From Brevibacterium sp. CS2 (GTDB lineage Bacteria; Actinomycetota; Actinomycetes; Actinomycetales; Brevibacteriaceae): 64,000 nucleotides of DNA. The stretch's first letter is position 1, and every line of letters starts with the position of its first letter. Location of the stretch: contig NZ_CP040020.1 of assembly GCF_005280295.1 (NCBI RefSeq), forward strand, positions 2,232,001 through 2,296,000, read 5' to 3'. The notes beneath the pieces are model-generated. The model did not search any database. It saw only the letters and a program-made list of their open reading frames with translations, and was not told where the DNA came from. This document shows, piece by piece, positions 53,397-61,883 of the stretch. Both the position numbers and the translations under genes were made by a program.

Positions 53397-54202
53397 CGGT
53401 CAAGAACGTCCTGTCCATCGCGGGAACCGACCCCACCGGTGGGGCAGGCATCCACGCCGATCTCAAAGCCTTCTCAGCGATGGGCGCCTACGGCATGGCC
53501 GCGATCACTGCGGTCGTGGCGCAGAACACGCGCGGTGTGCGCTCGTTCGTGCCCCTTGATCCGTCATTCGTTGGTGAGCAGATCGATGCAGTGTTCGACG
53601 ATGTGCGTGTCGACGCGGTGAAGATCGGTATGGTCGCCAACGCCGCCATCGCCGAGGTCATCGCCGAGCGCCTGCACCACCACGAAGCTGAGACCGTGGT
53701 CCTGGATCCGGTGATGGTCGCCAAGAGTGGCGACAGGCTGTTAGACGACGATGCGGTGGCTGCCATCCGGGACACCCTCGTGCCGCTGGCCACGGTCATC
53801 ACCCCGAATCTTCCCGAAGCCGCCGTGCTCCTCGATACCGAGGATGTCACTAATCTGGGGCAGATGGAGGACCAGGCCACCCAGCTGCGTGGACTGAGCT
53901 GTCAGTGGGCTTTGCTCAAAGGCGGGCACCTCACGAGCGAGACGGTCAGTGTCGACTACCTTGCCGGCCCCGACGGCGTCTCCACCTACTCGTCTCCCCG
54001 GGTCGAGACCCTCAACGACCACGGCACCGGTTGCACCTTGTCGTCGGCAATCACTGCGCTGTTGCCCGGCCACTCGGTGCCCGAAAGTGTGGACCAGGCG
54101 AAGACCTACCTGCAAGACGCTCTGGTTGCCAGCGACCGCCTCAACGTCGGCCAAGGTCATGGTCCTTTGCACCATTTCCACCAGTTCTGGCCGCGCGGGT
54201 AG
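53393..54202 (+). CDS. thiD: Hydroxymethylpyrimidine/phosphomethylpyrimidine kinase
   Basis: 269 residues of the PfkB/ribokinase fold. The N-terminal motif SIAGTDPTGGAGIHADLKAFSAMGAYG, the stretch VVAQNTRGVRS, ALKGGHL-like WALLKGGHLTSETV and the C-terminal DHGTGCTLSSAITALL (anion hole and catalytic Asp) are all those of ThiD, which phosphorylates HMP and HMP-P. ATG 53393 overlaps the Nudix stop. In this cluster it would phosphorylate HMP, or the analogue bacimethrin on its way to 2'-methoxythiamine. No thiE, thiC or thiG is visible nearby. Confidence 0.9.
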   Translation: MTVKNVLSIAGTDPTGGAGIHADLKAFSAMGAYGMAAITAVVAQNTRGVRSFVPLDPSFVGEQIDAVFDDVRVDAVKIGMVANAAIAEVIAERLHHHEAETVVLDPVMVAKSGDRLLDDDAVAAIRDTLVPLATVITPNLPEAAVLLDTEDVTNLGQMEDQATQLRGLSCQWALLKGGHLTSETVSVDYLAGPDGVSTYSSPRVETLNDHGTGCTLSSAITALLPGHSVPESVDQAKTYLQDALVASDRLNVGQGHGPLHHFHQFWPRG

Positions 54203-54276
54203 GGATGCAGAACAACCCCTTCTCGTTCCGCGCGATCGGGGGCCAACCACATCGACTCATGAAAGGAGCCGTGACT

Positions 54277-54747
54277 ATGACGCGAAAGATGTTTCTCGCC
54301 GGCCCGTTCAAAGCTCTCGTCGATGCTGACACCCATGTGATGGGCGATGCCGAGATCGACAAGTACACCTCGATCATCGACTTCTTCGAAGGCCAGGGGT
54401 GGGATGTGCACTGCGCCCACCGCAGAGAGGGCTGGGGTCGTGAGTTCATGGAACCCAGCGAGTGCACAAGCATCGACTACACGGAGATCGCCGCCTGTGA
54501 CGTCTTCGTCGCGTTCCCCGGCGCACCCGCGTCCCCGGGCACGCACATCGAGATCGGGTGGGCCTCAGCCTGGAAGAAGCCCATCGTCTTGCTCCTCGAA
54601 GAGGGAGCTGAGTACGCGTTCCTCGTCCGGGGCCTCCCAGCGGTCGCCGACGTTGAGAAGATCATCATCGATCCCGAGCAGCCCACCGCGCCACGCATCC
54701 TCGCTGCGATCGAGCGCGTGCAGGGAGGAGCCGTCAGTGAAGCCTGA
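54277..54747 (+). CDS. Nucleoside 2-deoxyribosyltransferase-like N-glycosidase
   Basis: 156 residues from ATG 54277, preceded by AAAGGAGCC. The N-terminus RKMFLAGPFKALVD and the active-site stretch CDVFVAFPGAPASPGTHIEIGWASAWKKPIVLLLEE match the NDT/MilB/BlsM family, in which the GTHIEIG glutamate is the catalytic nucleophile. In MilB (mildiomycin) and BlsM (blasticidin S) the enzyme cleaves the N-glycosidic bond of CMP or hydroxymethyl-CMP. Next to a TS-like hydroxymethylase, its likely task is to release 5-hydroxymethylcytosine. The stop overlaps the next start by 11 bp. Confidence 0.85.
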   Translation: MTRKMFLAGPFKALVDADTHVMGDAEIDKYTSIIDFFEGQGWDVHCAHRREGWGREFMEPSECTSIDYTEIAACDVFVAFPGAPASPGTHIEIGWASAWKKPIVLLLEEGAEYAFLVRGLPAVADVEKIIIDPEQPTAPRILAAIERVQGGAVSEA

Positions 54748-55744
54748 GTATCCCGACCTCCACACGCTCTACCTGGATTCACTGCGACAGGTCTACACCG
54801 GGTTCGAATACCAGAACAGTCCCCGTGGGCAGGACGAACGCGAAATCATCGGCTTCACCGCGCGCCTGACCAACCCCGCCCGGCGATATTGCTTGGCGCG
54901 GTCGCGTCGGCAGAACATCATCTTCAACTACGCCGAAGCACTGTGGTACCTCTCGGGGAAGAACGACCTCGACTTCATCCGCACCTACGCGCCCTCGATG
55001 AGCCGGTGCAGTCCTGACGGTCTCAGCCTGCCGGGCACGGGGTATGGTCCCAAACTGCTCAGGGACGTCGGCGGCGAGACCGCGATCGAACGAATCGTGA
55101 ACATCCTCAACGACGATGACCCTGCGAGCAAACGTGCCGTCCTGCAGATCTTCGACCACTCCGAAGACATCTACCGCCGCAACATCGATGTCTCCTGCAC
55201 GCTAGCTCTCCAGCTGTTGCGCCGTGACGACCGTTTGCACATGGTCGCGTTCATGCGCGCCAACGACGCGTACATGGGATTGCTCAACGACACGTTCTCC
55301 TTCACGTTCGTCCAAGAATTCCTCGCCTCGATGCTGGGACTGACTCCGGGCGTGTACATCCACAACGTCGGCTCGATCCACATCTACGAAAAAGACCTCG
55401 CCAAGGTGGACAGCCTCCTCGATGGCGATGAGCAGACGATCGTGGAGGAACCCAGCACACTTCCACGGCTACCCTCGGGAGCGAGCCTGGACCAGGTGCA
55501 CCAGGTCTTGGACTTGGAGCAGTCGATCCGTGCAGACAGGCTCCCAGGCCGCGCACTGGCGACCGTTGACCTTCCAGAAGCGTGGGTCGACATTGTCCGC
55601 CTGTTCTGGATCCACCGGCAACTCCAATGTCAGCGACCAGTCGACCCATCGATGATCGGCGACCTTCATCCCCTCCACCGGGAGCTGGTCGTGAATCGAT
55701 GGCCCAGCATCGAAAACGCGAGCGTGAGGGCGGTGCGGCAGTGA
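54737..55744 (+). CDS. Thymidylate-synthase-like CMP/dCMP hydroxymethylase
   Basis: 335 residues from GTG 54737. The catalytic Cys lies in NIDVSCTLALQLLRRDDRL; then MRANDAYMGLLNDTFSFTFVQEFLASMLGL and YIHNVGSIHIYEKDL are conserved TS segments. Aligning GLLND by eye with the thymidylate synthase segment GVPFN puts Asp where TS has Asn229 (L. casei numbering). Asp at that place distinguishes cytosine hydroxymethylases (dCMP hydroxymethylase, MilA) from TS. The protein would use methylene-THF to hydroxymethylate CMP. Its stop overlaps the next start (GTGA). A second housekeeping TS would be expected elsewhere in the genome. Confidence 0.85.
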   Translation: MKPEYPDLHTLYLDSLRQVYTGFEYQNSPRGQDEREIIGFTARLTNPARRYCLARSRRQNIIFNYAEALWYLSGKNDLDFIRTYAPSMSRCSPDGLSLPGTGYGPKLLRDVGGETAIERIVNILNDDDPASKRAVLQIFDHSEDIYRRNIDVSCTLALQLLRRDDRLHMVAFMRANDAYMGLLNDTFSFTFVQEFLASMLGLTPGVYIHNVGSIHIYEKDLAKVDSLLDGDEQTIVEEPSTLPRLPSGASLDQVHQVLDLEQSIRADRLPGRALATVDLPEAWVDIVRLFWIHRQLQCQRPVDPSMIGDLHPLHRELVVNRWPSIENASVRAVRQ

Positions 55745-56496
55745 CGACATCATGGACGACTCCGTCAGTATCAGCAGGGTTCGATGCCTACGACGACTAT
55801 GTCGAAACCCGACTGGCCTACACCCCGCTCGTCAACGATCTCCAAACCGCCTGCGGCCGAGAGGCGATCGTGCTCGATTATGGGTGCGGCAGCGGAAAAG
55901 TCTCACGACGCCTCCTCGACGCCGAGGCCGCAGCGCAGGTCGTCGGTGTCGACATCAGCACCGACATGATCACCCTCGCCCAGGTGCAGTCCCCGCAACC
56001 GACGGCGCGATTCCACACCATCGACAGCGGCCACGTACCCTACCCTGACGCCACATTCGATGCGGTCGTGTGCTGCTTCGTGTTCATCAACGTGCCCACA
56101 CGCGAGGAACTGAGAGCTATCGCCCGTGAACTCGCCCGAGTGCTCACGCCGACCGGCACGCTCTTCATCGTCGACAGCAACCCGGCGGCCACAGGAATAC
56201 CGTTCCCGACCTTCCGCAGTGGCGAGCCCGGCAGACGCTACCGCGACGGAGACGAACGCAGGGTCAGCTTGCAGATCCCCGGCGCCGGTGTTCTCGAGCT
56301 TGTCGACCGGCACTGGTTCATCAGCACCTACGAGGCGGTGCTGAACGAGGCCGGTTTCACAGTGGACCAGGTCACCGACCGCGGAGCACAATCGGTGGAG
56401 GACGTCGGCATGCAGTCGCCCATCGACCATCCACCGTTCATGCAGATCACAGCCCACTTCGCGGCGGCCTCCGAGTCCACGATCGGGGCTGGGTAG
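55741..56496 (+). CDS. Class I SAM-dependent methyltransferase
   Basis: 251 residues from GTG 55741. The SAM-binding motif I is VLDYGCGSGKVSRRLL, motif II VVGVDISTDMIT, then IDSGHVPYPDATFDAVVCCFVFINV and LARVLTPTGTLFIVD, typical of Methyltransf_11/25 enzymes. In this setting it is the candidate O-methyltransferase that makes the 2-methoxy group of bacimethrin from 5-hydroxymethylcytosine. It could methylate another O or N. It is 1 bp before the second Nudix gene. Confidence 0.8.
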   Translation: MTTSWTTPSVSAGFDAYDDYVETRLAYTPLVNDLQTACGREAIVLDYGCGSGKVSRRLLDAEAAAQVVGVDISTDMITLAQVQSPQPTARFHTIDSGHVPYPDATFDAVVCCFVFINVPTREELRAIARELARVLTPTGTLFIVDSNPAATGIPFPTFRSGEPGRRYRDGDERRVSLQIPGAGVLELVDRHWFISTYEAVLNEAGFTVDQVTDRGAQSVEDVGMQSPIDHPPFMQITAHFAAASESTIGAG

Positions 56497-56937
56497 ATGA
56501 CATGCGGCCGTTCCTATCCGAAACCGGCGACGCTGGCGGCAGTGGTCCGGGAAGGGCGAGTCCTTCTCATCCGTCGGGCCCATATGCCCGATGCTGGGCG
56601 CTGGGCATTCCCCGGGGGAAAGATCGACCTCGGTGAGACCCTGACCGTCGCGACCGTGCGCGAACTCGCCGAGGAAACGGGAGTGCACGCCACACCCGGT
56701 GATGTCTTCGATGCTGTCGACGTCATCGATGCCGACCACGATCTGCATTATGTTCTGATCGCGGTGCTCTGCCGATGGGAACGGGGGGAACCGGTCTCGG
56801 GCGATGATGCGCTTGAGGCGGCGTGGTTCACTCTCGAGGAAATGGATGCGATACCGGTGGCGCAAACATTCGACGTCCGCGCTATTGCCGAAACCGCGCT
56901 CGAGCTGGAGCGCGAGCAACAAGAGCGTCCAAAATAA
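56497..56937 (+). CDS. Nudix hydrolase (last gene of operon 1)
   Basis: 146 residues with the intact Nudix box GGKIDLGETLTVATVRELAEETGV (about residues 41-64); LAAVVREGRVLLIRRAHMPDAGRWAFPGGK precedes it and YVLIAVLCRWERGEP follows. It is clearly related to the operon's first Nudix protein and could be its paralogue. The pair suggests hydrolysis of pyrimidine pyrophosphates for self-protection or recycling. Its start codon directly follows the methyltransferase stop. No obvious terminator sequence separates it from the second riboswitch (56938-57080). Confidence 0.8.
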   Translation: MTCGRSYPKPATLAAVVREGRVLLIRRAHMPDAGRWAFPGGKIDLGETLTVATVRELAEETGVHATPGDVFDAVDVIDADHDLHYVLIAVLCRWERGEPVSGDDALEAAWFTLEEMDAIPVAQTFDVRAIAETALELEREQQERPK

Positions 56938-57082
56938 GACAAGCAAAACGAGAAGCCAGAATGCCCAATTGTCGGATAGCCATGATTGATTTCCGGTGTT
57001 CTGTGACATTGCTTCCAGTGACAACAAACCGGGGGCCGAGACCGACTTGTGGAGAGGGTGGCTTCCGTGATGTGATGGTCGT

Positions 57083-57290
57083 GCGACACGGGGTGCCGCC
57101 CGTTCCAGCTTTCGAGCATGGGACGCGGTCGGCTGAGATGACACCCGTTGAACCTGATCCAGTTAGCACTGGCGAAGGGAATGTCCGTACTTGCACCCGC
57201 CGACAACGTTGGCGGTGTCGGCGCACCATGAGAGGGGCTTCGCCCCCTTCTGGCGCGCACGGGTTGCCTTCGCCTCGACATCGAGAGGCA
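57083..57290 (+). promoter_or_regulatory. TPP (THI-box) riboswitch of operon 2, with platform
   Basis: The aptamer lies at ~57083-57183: GGGGTGCC near 57090, GGCTGAGATGACACCC (57131-57146), ACCTGATCCAGTTAGCACTGG, then GGCGAAGGGAATG (57171-57183). Downstream, CCTTCGCC (57267-57274) is complementary to GGCGAAGG (57171-57178), and GCCTC pairs with GAGAGGC so that it covers the Shine-Dalgarno GAGAGG before ATG 57296. A GC hairpin followed by CCTTCTGG (57229-57250) may also cause termination. The layout repeats that of the first riboswitch. Confidence 0.9.
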
Positions 57291-57295
57291 TACAC

Positions 57296-58072
57296 ATGGC
57301 ACACACTATTCTCCCCCTCACCGAGCAGATCGTCCTCGTCACCGGAGGGGCCCGCGGACTCGGAGCTACGATCACTCGCGCGTTCCTGGCCCAGGGTGCG
57401 CGGGTGGTGATCAACTACCACGCATCCCAGGAGGCCGCGGAGGACCTCGCCGCCGGCCACCCTGGACAGGCGATCGCGATCCGGGCTGATGTCCGCGACC
57501 GTGCCCAGGTCGACGCGCTCGTCGCTGAGGCAGCCGATCACCTTGGCGGGCGGTTCACCACGGTCGTCAACAACGCCCTGGCCGACTTCTCCTTCAACGG
57601 CGATGCCCGCTCCCACGCGGACCAGATCTCCTACGAGGAGATCACCGCACAGTTCACCGGTTCCGTGCAGGGACCTCTCAACGTCATCCAGGCAACGCTT
57701 CCCGGCATGGTCGAGGCAGGCTTCGGCCGGATCGTCAACATTGGTACGAATCTTTTCCAGCACCCGGTCGTTCCCTACCACGACTACACCGCGGCGAAAG
57801 CCGCGCTGCTGTCTCTGACCCGGACCTTCGCTGATGATCTCGGCCCGCAAGGCATCACCGTGAACATGGTCTCCGGTGGCCTGCTGCAGACCACGGACGC
57901 TTCGTCTGCGACGCCTGAGGCGGTCTTCGAAGGCATCGCCGCAGGTACCCCGCTGCGGGCGGTGACGACGCCGGAACAGCTCGCCGACCCGGTGGTGTTC
58001 TTCGCCTCCCCGTGGGCCAGGGGTGTGACGGGGCAGAACCTCATCGTTGACGGCGGGCTCGTCAAGGGGTGA
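57296..58072 (+). CDS. Short-chain dehydrogenase/reductase (riboswitch operon 2)
   Basis: 258 residues, FabG-like SDR: TGGARGLGATITRAF (nucleotide-binding), NNALADFSFNGD, IVNIGTNLFQHPVVPYHDYTAAKAAL (Ser replaced by Thr/Asn-containing stretch, Tyr-x3-Lys active site) and TPEQLADPVVFFASPWARGVTGQNLIVDGG. It oxidises or reduces an alcohol or ketone with NAD(P). Its control by a TPP riboswitch and pairing with a flavin monooxygenase and YkoEDC transporter suggests a role in modifying a thiamine or HMP degradation product. Its stop overlaps the monooxygenase start (GTGA). Confidence 0.8.
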   Translation: MAHTILPLTEQIVLVTGGARGLGATITRAFLAQGARVVINYHASQEAAEDLAAGHPGQAIAIRADVRDRAQVDALVAEAADHLGGRFTTVVNNALADFSFNGDARSHADQISYEEITAQFTGSVQGPLNVIQATLPGMVEAGFGRIVNIGTNLFQHPVVPYHDYTAAKAALLSLTRTFADDLGPQGITVNMVSGGLLQTTDASSATPEAVFEGIAAGTPLRAVTTPEQLADPVVFFASPWARGVTGQNLIVDGGLVKG

Positions 58073-59406
58073 GCACCGTGGAAGTCAAGCAGGCCCACTT
58101 CAATCTGTTCATCCACGGTGTTGGCCATCACAGTGCGGCCTGGCGGGCACCGGAGTCGTCGGTCGAACGACTCACGGAGGTGGCTTACTACCAGGAGCTG
58201 GCACGAGTCGCCGAGCGCGGCTTGCTGGACGCGGTGTTCTTCGCCGATGGCCACTCACTGGAACCGGCCACGGCCGGTGATGGTCCCAGGTGGCACCTCG
58301 AGCCGCTGACACTCCTGGCGGCATTGGCTCAGGCCACTGAGCGGATCGGGCTGGTCAGCACGGTCTCAGCCACGTTCTACACACCTTTCCATGCCGCCCG
58401 GATGCTGGCGAGCCTCGATCACATCTCGGGCGGGCGGATCGGCTGGAACGTGGTGACCTCAATGTTCGATACCGAGGCGCAGAACCACAGCATGCCCCGC
58501 ATGCCCGATCACGCGACTCGCTACGCCCGGGCCGAGGAGTTCGTCGACGTCGTCCTGCGGCTATGGGACTCGTGGCCAGAGGACTCCATCCTCATCGAAC
58601 GCGCAGAGGCACCCGATGGGCAACCAGGCCGGTACGTGGACGGCTCCCGACTCGTGGAGCTGAATCATTCCGGTGAGCACTTCGATGTGCGTGGTCCGCT
58701 CAATGTGCCCCGCCCGCCGCAAGGACACCCGGTGCTGTTCCAGGCCGGTGCCTCCGAGCAGGGACGGGACTTGGCCGCCCGCCGGGCCGAGGCCATCTAT
58801 GCCGTGGCCTATGACGTGCAGGCGGGACGGGAGTACCGCAGTGATGTGCGTCGCCGGATCACAGGTGCCGGCCGTGACCCGGACACGGTGGCGGTCATGC
58901 CCGGCCTGGTGGCCTATGTCGGATCGACCATGGACGAGGCACGGGCCCGGCAACGAGAACTCGACGTCCTCCTGCCGACGGAGAGCTCTCTGCGGCAGTT
59001 GAGCACCTTCATCGGACAGGACGCATCCGCCTGGGACCTCGACGCCCCGGTACCGCCCCTACCCCCGCTGGAGGCCTTCACCGGCCCCAAGGGGCGATAC
59101 GCCACAATCTTGCGCATCGTCGAGACCGAGCAGCCGAGCGTGCGCGAGCTACTGGGCCGGCTTGCCGCCGGTGGCGGACACTGCACGATGGTCGGCGCCC
59201 CGGAGACGATCGCCGATGAGATCGAACTCTGGCTCGACACCGGCGGCGCGGATGGCTTCAACCTCATGCCACCGTCCCTGCCGCAGGGGATCGAGGACTT
59301 CGTCCACCACGTCATCCCCGAACTGCAGGCCCGCGGACGATTCCGGACTCAGTACGAGGGCACAACGTTACGAGAGCACCTGGGTCTGACAAGGCCCAAG
59401 CACTGA
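58069..59406 (+). CDS. Luciferase-like flavin monooxygenase (NtaA/SnaA/DszA type)
   Basis: 445 residues. HFNLFIHGVGHHSAAWRAPESS, YYQELARVAERGLLDAVFFADG, ERIGLVSTVSATFYTPFHAARMLASLDHISGGRIGWNVVTS and VLFQAGASEQGRDLAARRAEAIYAV are hallmarks of the NtaA/SnaA/DszA/SoxA family, which uses reduced FMN to oxidise a substrate (nitrilotriacetate, dibenzothiophene, pyrimidines). It is cotranscribed with the SDR under TPP-riboswitch control; no flavin reductase gene is adjacent. Substrate unknown; a thiamine or pyrimidine analogue is a reasonable guess. Confidence 0.85.
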   Translation: MSTVEVKQAHFNLFIHGVGHHSAAWRAPESSVERLTEVAYYQELARVAERGLLDAVFFADGHSLEPATAGDGPRWHLEPLTLLAALAQATERIGLVSTVSATFYTPFHAARMLASLDHISGGRIGWNVVTSMFDTEAQNHSMPRMPDHATRYARAEEFVDVVLRLWDSWPEDSILIERAEAPDGQPGRYVDGSRLVELNHSGEHFDVRGPLNVPRPPQGHPVLFQAGASEQGRDLAARRAEAIYAVAYDVQAGREYRSDVRRRITGAGRDPDTVAVMPGLVAYVGSTMDEARARQRELDVLLPTESSLRQLSTFIGQDASAWDLDAPVPPLPPLEAFTGPKGRYATILRIVETEQPSVRELLGRLAAGGGHCTMVGAPETIADEIELWLDTGGADGFNLMPPSLPQGIEDFVHHVIPELQARGRFRTQYEGTTLREHLGLTRPKH

Positions 59407-59577
59407 CCCGTCGAGAGCAACGCTGCTTCCGGTGTCAACGTGCACCATCCGCAGCACCACCGGGGCCCGCGCTGGGCAGCGGGCTTGGGAAATCGTGACC
59501 CTTTGATGTCGGCAGCGGCAGATGCCGCGAGCGGTCGAGGGCTCCAGCCACTCACATTGCCCTTCAGGAGGCTATCC

Positions 59578-60201
59578 ATGCAGAACAGTACGCCCACAAC
59601 TCGTGACCAACCCGGGTCGGCTCAATCGACTCATAGGTGGAGCGTTGTCGATATCGTCATCACCGCCGTCCTCGGTTTCGCAGTCGGTTTGGTGTTTTGG
59701 GCCTGGGCTGCCAGCTGGGCCGTTTTCCAGCTGTGGACGAATGCCTATCCGCCGCTCATCGGTCTCTTCGGCGGAGTCTGGGTACTCGCCGGACCCCTGG
59801 CTGGCCTCATCATCCGCCGTCCAGGCGCTGCGCTGTTCTGCGAGCTCATCGCCGCCACTGCCGAGGCGGTGCTGGGCTCGCACTTCGGGGCGACAGTGAT
59901 CATCTCAGGACTCATTCAGGGCCTGGGAGCCGAGGCCGGCTTCGCGCTCCTGGGCTACCGACGTTTCGGACTCGGTGCAGCCTTGTTCTCGGGGGCACTA
60001 GCCGGAGTCGGTCTGGGCGTGGGCGGAATTCTGAGGTCCTATGCGGCATGGACCACTCAGGCCCAGACCGTCTACATCCTCCTAGCGGTGCTCAGCTGCA
60101 TCGTGATCGCTGGCCTGGGCTCCTGGCTCCTCACGCGCGCACTCGTGAGAACTGGCGCCCTCTCTTCGGTCGCGGCGGGCCGGGCCGCCAAACGCATCTG
60201 A
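59578..60201 (+). CDS. ykoE: YkoE, substrate-binding (S) component of ECF thiamine-precursor transporter
   Basis: 207 residues with 5-6 membrane helices. VVDIVITAVLGFAVGLVFWAWAASWAVFQ, then PLIGLFGGVWVLAGPLAGLIIRRPGAALFCELIAATAEAVLGSHFG and GLGAEAGFALLGYRRFG match YkoE, which binds hydroxymethylpyrimidine (or thiamine) and docks on the YkoCD energizing unit. CAGGAGG precedes ATG 59578. It is the first of the YkoEDC set and belongs to riboswitch operon 2. Confidence 0.9.
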   Translation: MQNSTPTTRDQPGSAQSTHRWSVVDIVITAVLGFAVGLVFWAWAASWAVFQLWTNAYPPLIGLFGGVWVLAGPLAGLIIRRPGAALFCELIAATAEAVLGSHFGATVIISGLIQGLGAEAGFALLGYRRFGLGAALFSGALAGVGLGVGGILRSYAAWTTQAQTVYILLAVLSCIVIAGLGSWLLTRALVRTGALSSVAAGRAAKRI

Positions 60202-60347
60202 CCATCACCGGAGCGAAAACATTCAGCGCGACCGGTGTCTCAGTGTCTCGTGACGCTCGCTGGTACGGGCTCGACGCATTTGCCTCCAGCCCAGAGGCAC
60301 CAATCGCGCCCACGATTCGCTCCCTGCTCCTATTCAAGGATTTCTGT

Positions 60348-61883
60348 ATGACCCCCCTTTCCGTTACGGCCCGCGGTTATGGCTGGACTCATGCCGGCAG
60401 GACCCGGCCAGCGTTCTCCGGACTCGATCTGCACATCGAAGCTGGGCAGCGCGTTCTCCTCGCCGGTGCCTCCGGAGTCGGAAAGTCCACGCTCCTCCAC
60501 GCCATCACCGGTGTTCTGCCAGCCGTCTCCGGTGATGCCACGGGGTCACTGCTCGTCGGTGACGCTCCACCGGCAGCCTCACGCGGGGCTGCGGGCCTCG
60601 TCCTGCAGGACCCCGACTCCCAGGTGATTCTCGCCAGAGTCGGTGATGACGTCGCCTTCGGTATGGAAAACCTCGGTCTGCCCGCCGAGAAGATCCCCGA
60701 AAGGGTGCGCACAGCACTGGAGACTGTGGGTCTGCCGGTGGAGCCCGACCACCCGACCCTGGCGCTGTCTGGCGGGCAGAAGCAACGTCTGGCCATCGCC
60801 GGCGTCTTGGCCATGAAACCCGGAGTGATCGTTCTCGACGAGCCCACGGCCAACCTCGACCCCGATGCGGTGCATTCGGTCCGCGATGCCGTCCTGGCAG
60901 CACAAGCACGCTCCGGGGCGACCATGGTGGTCGTCGAACACCGCTTGGAGATCTGGGCACCCCATGTTGATCGCATCCTCGTGTTGGGTCCAGAAGGGCT
61001 GCTGGCCGACGGCGATCCCAACACTGTGCTCGGCGACATGCGCCTACGCGACTGCCTCCAGGCCGCGGGACTCTGGCTGCCCGGCGCTGTCCCTGGAATC
61101 GCCTACACCCCGACCACGCGAGGCGAGGAGATGCTCTGTGCTAAGGACATCACCGTCGCTCGTCCCGGCGCAGAGCCGGTCGCCACGGTGTCGGCGCAGG
61201 TACGAGCAGGTCGGGCTCTCGCGCTCACCGGCCCCAACGGCAGCGGAAAATCCACCACGGCTCTCACTCTGGCAGGTCTGATACCAGAAGACGCGGGGAC
61301 AGTGACCGCTTCGCAGTCCCTGCTCGCCGGCCCTCACCGCCCGAAATGCGCACAGCCCTCACAGTGGAAGTCCCGCTCACTGGTGACACGGATCGGAATG
61401 GTCTTCCAAGAAGCAGAACACCAGTTCCTTCGCCACACGGTCGCCGAAGAACTAGCATTCGGACCCCGCCAAGCCGGGTACTCGAAGACCCAGATCCAGG
61501 CGCGCGTCGACGAGCTCCTCGAACGATTGAAGCTTGACCGGCTGGCTCAGGCTCATCCGCAGACGCTCTCCGGCGGCGAGAAACGCAGACTGTCAGTGGC
61601 CTGCATGCTCACTGCCGCACCGCAGGTCTTGATCGTCGACGAACCGACCTTCGGCCAAGACGCACTGACCTGGCGAGAGCTGACGAAGATGTTCGCCGAG
61701 GAACTGGCCTTGGACCGGGCCATCGTCGCCGTCACCCACGACGAAGCCTTCGCACATGCCCTCAGCGCGGATCGCTTGGACTTCAACGGACCCAGCGCGG
61801 TCCCAGCACAAGAGAACAACCCAGCTGAGGCCATCAACTCGGTCCACGTCCATGACGAGGGCGGGGAGGCTTCGCATGTCTGA
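60348..61883 (+). CDS. ykoD: YkoD, fused double ATPase of ECF transporter
   Basis: 511 residues with two ABC ATPase domains. Domain 1: Walker A LAGASGVGKST (about 42), LSGGQKQRLAIAG, VIVLDEPTANLDPD. Domain 2: GPNGSGKSTTA (about 293), LSGGEKRRLSVAC and LIVDEPTFGQDALTW. Such fused ECF ATPases (EcfAA') power YkoE-YkoC. The start ATG 60348 follows a 146-bp gap after ykoE. Its stop overlaps the ykoC start by 8 bp (ATGTCTGA). Confidence 0.9.
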   Translation: MTPLSVTARGYGWTHAGRTRPAFSGLDLHIEAGQRVLLAGASGVGKSTLLHAITGVLPAVSGDATGSLLVGDAPPAASRGAAGLVLQDPDSQVILARVGDDVAFGMENLGLPAEKIPERVRTALETVGLPVEPDHPTLALSGGQKQRLAIAGVLAMKPGVIVLDEPTANLDPDAVHSVRDAVLAAQARSGATMVVVEHRLEIWAPHVDRILVLGPEGLLADGDPNTVLGDMRLRDCLQAAGLWLPGAVPGIAYTPTTRGEEMLCAKDITVARPGAEPVATVSAQVRAGRALALTGPNGSGKSTTALTLAGLIPEDAGTVTASQSLLAGPHRPKCAQPSQWKSRSLVTRIGMVFQEAEHQFLRHTVAEELAFGPRQAGYSKTQIQARVDELLERLKLDRLAQAHPQTLSGGEKRRLSVACMLTAAPQVLIVDEPTFGQDALTWRELTKMFAEELALDRAIVAVTHDEAFAHALSADRLDFNGPSAVPAQENNPAEAINSVHVHDEGGEASHV

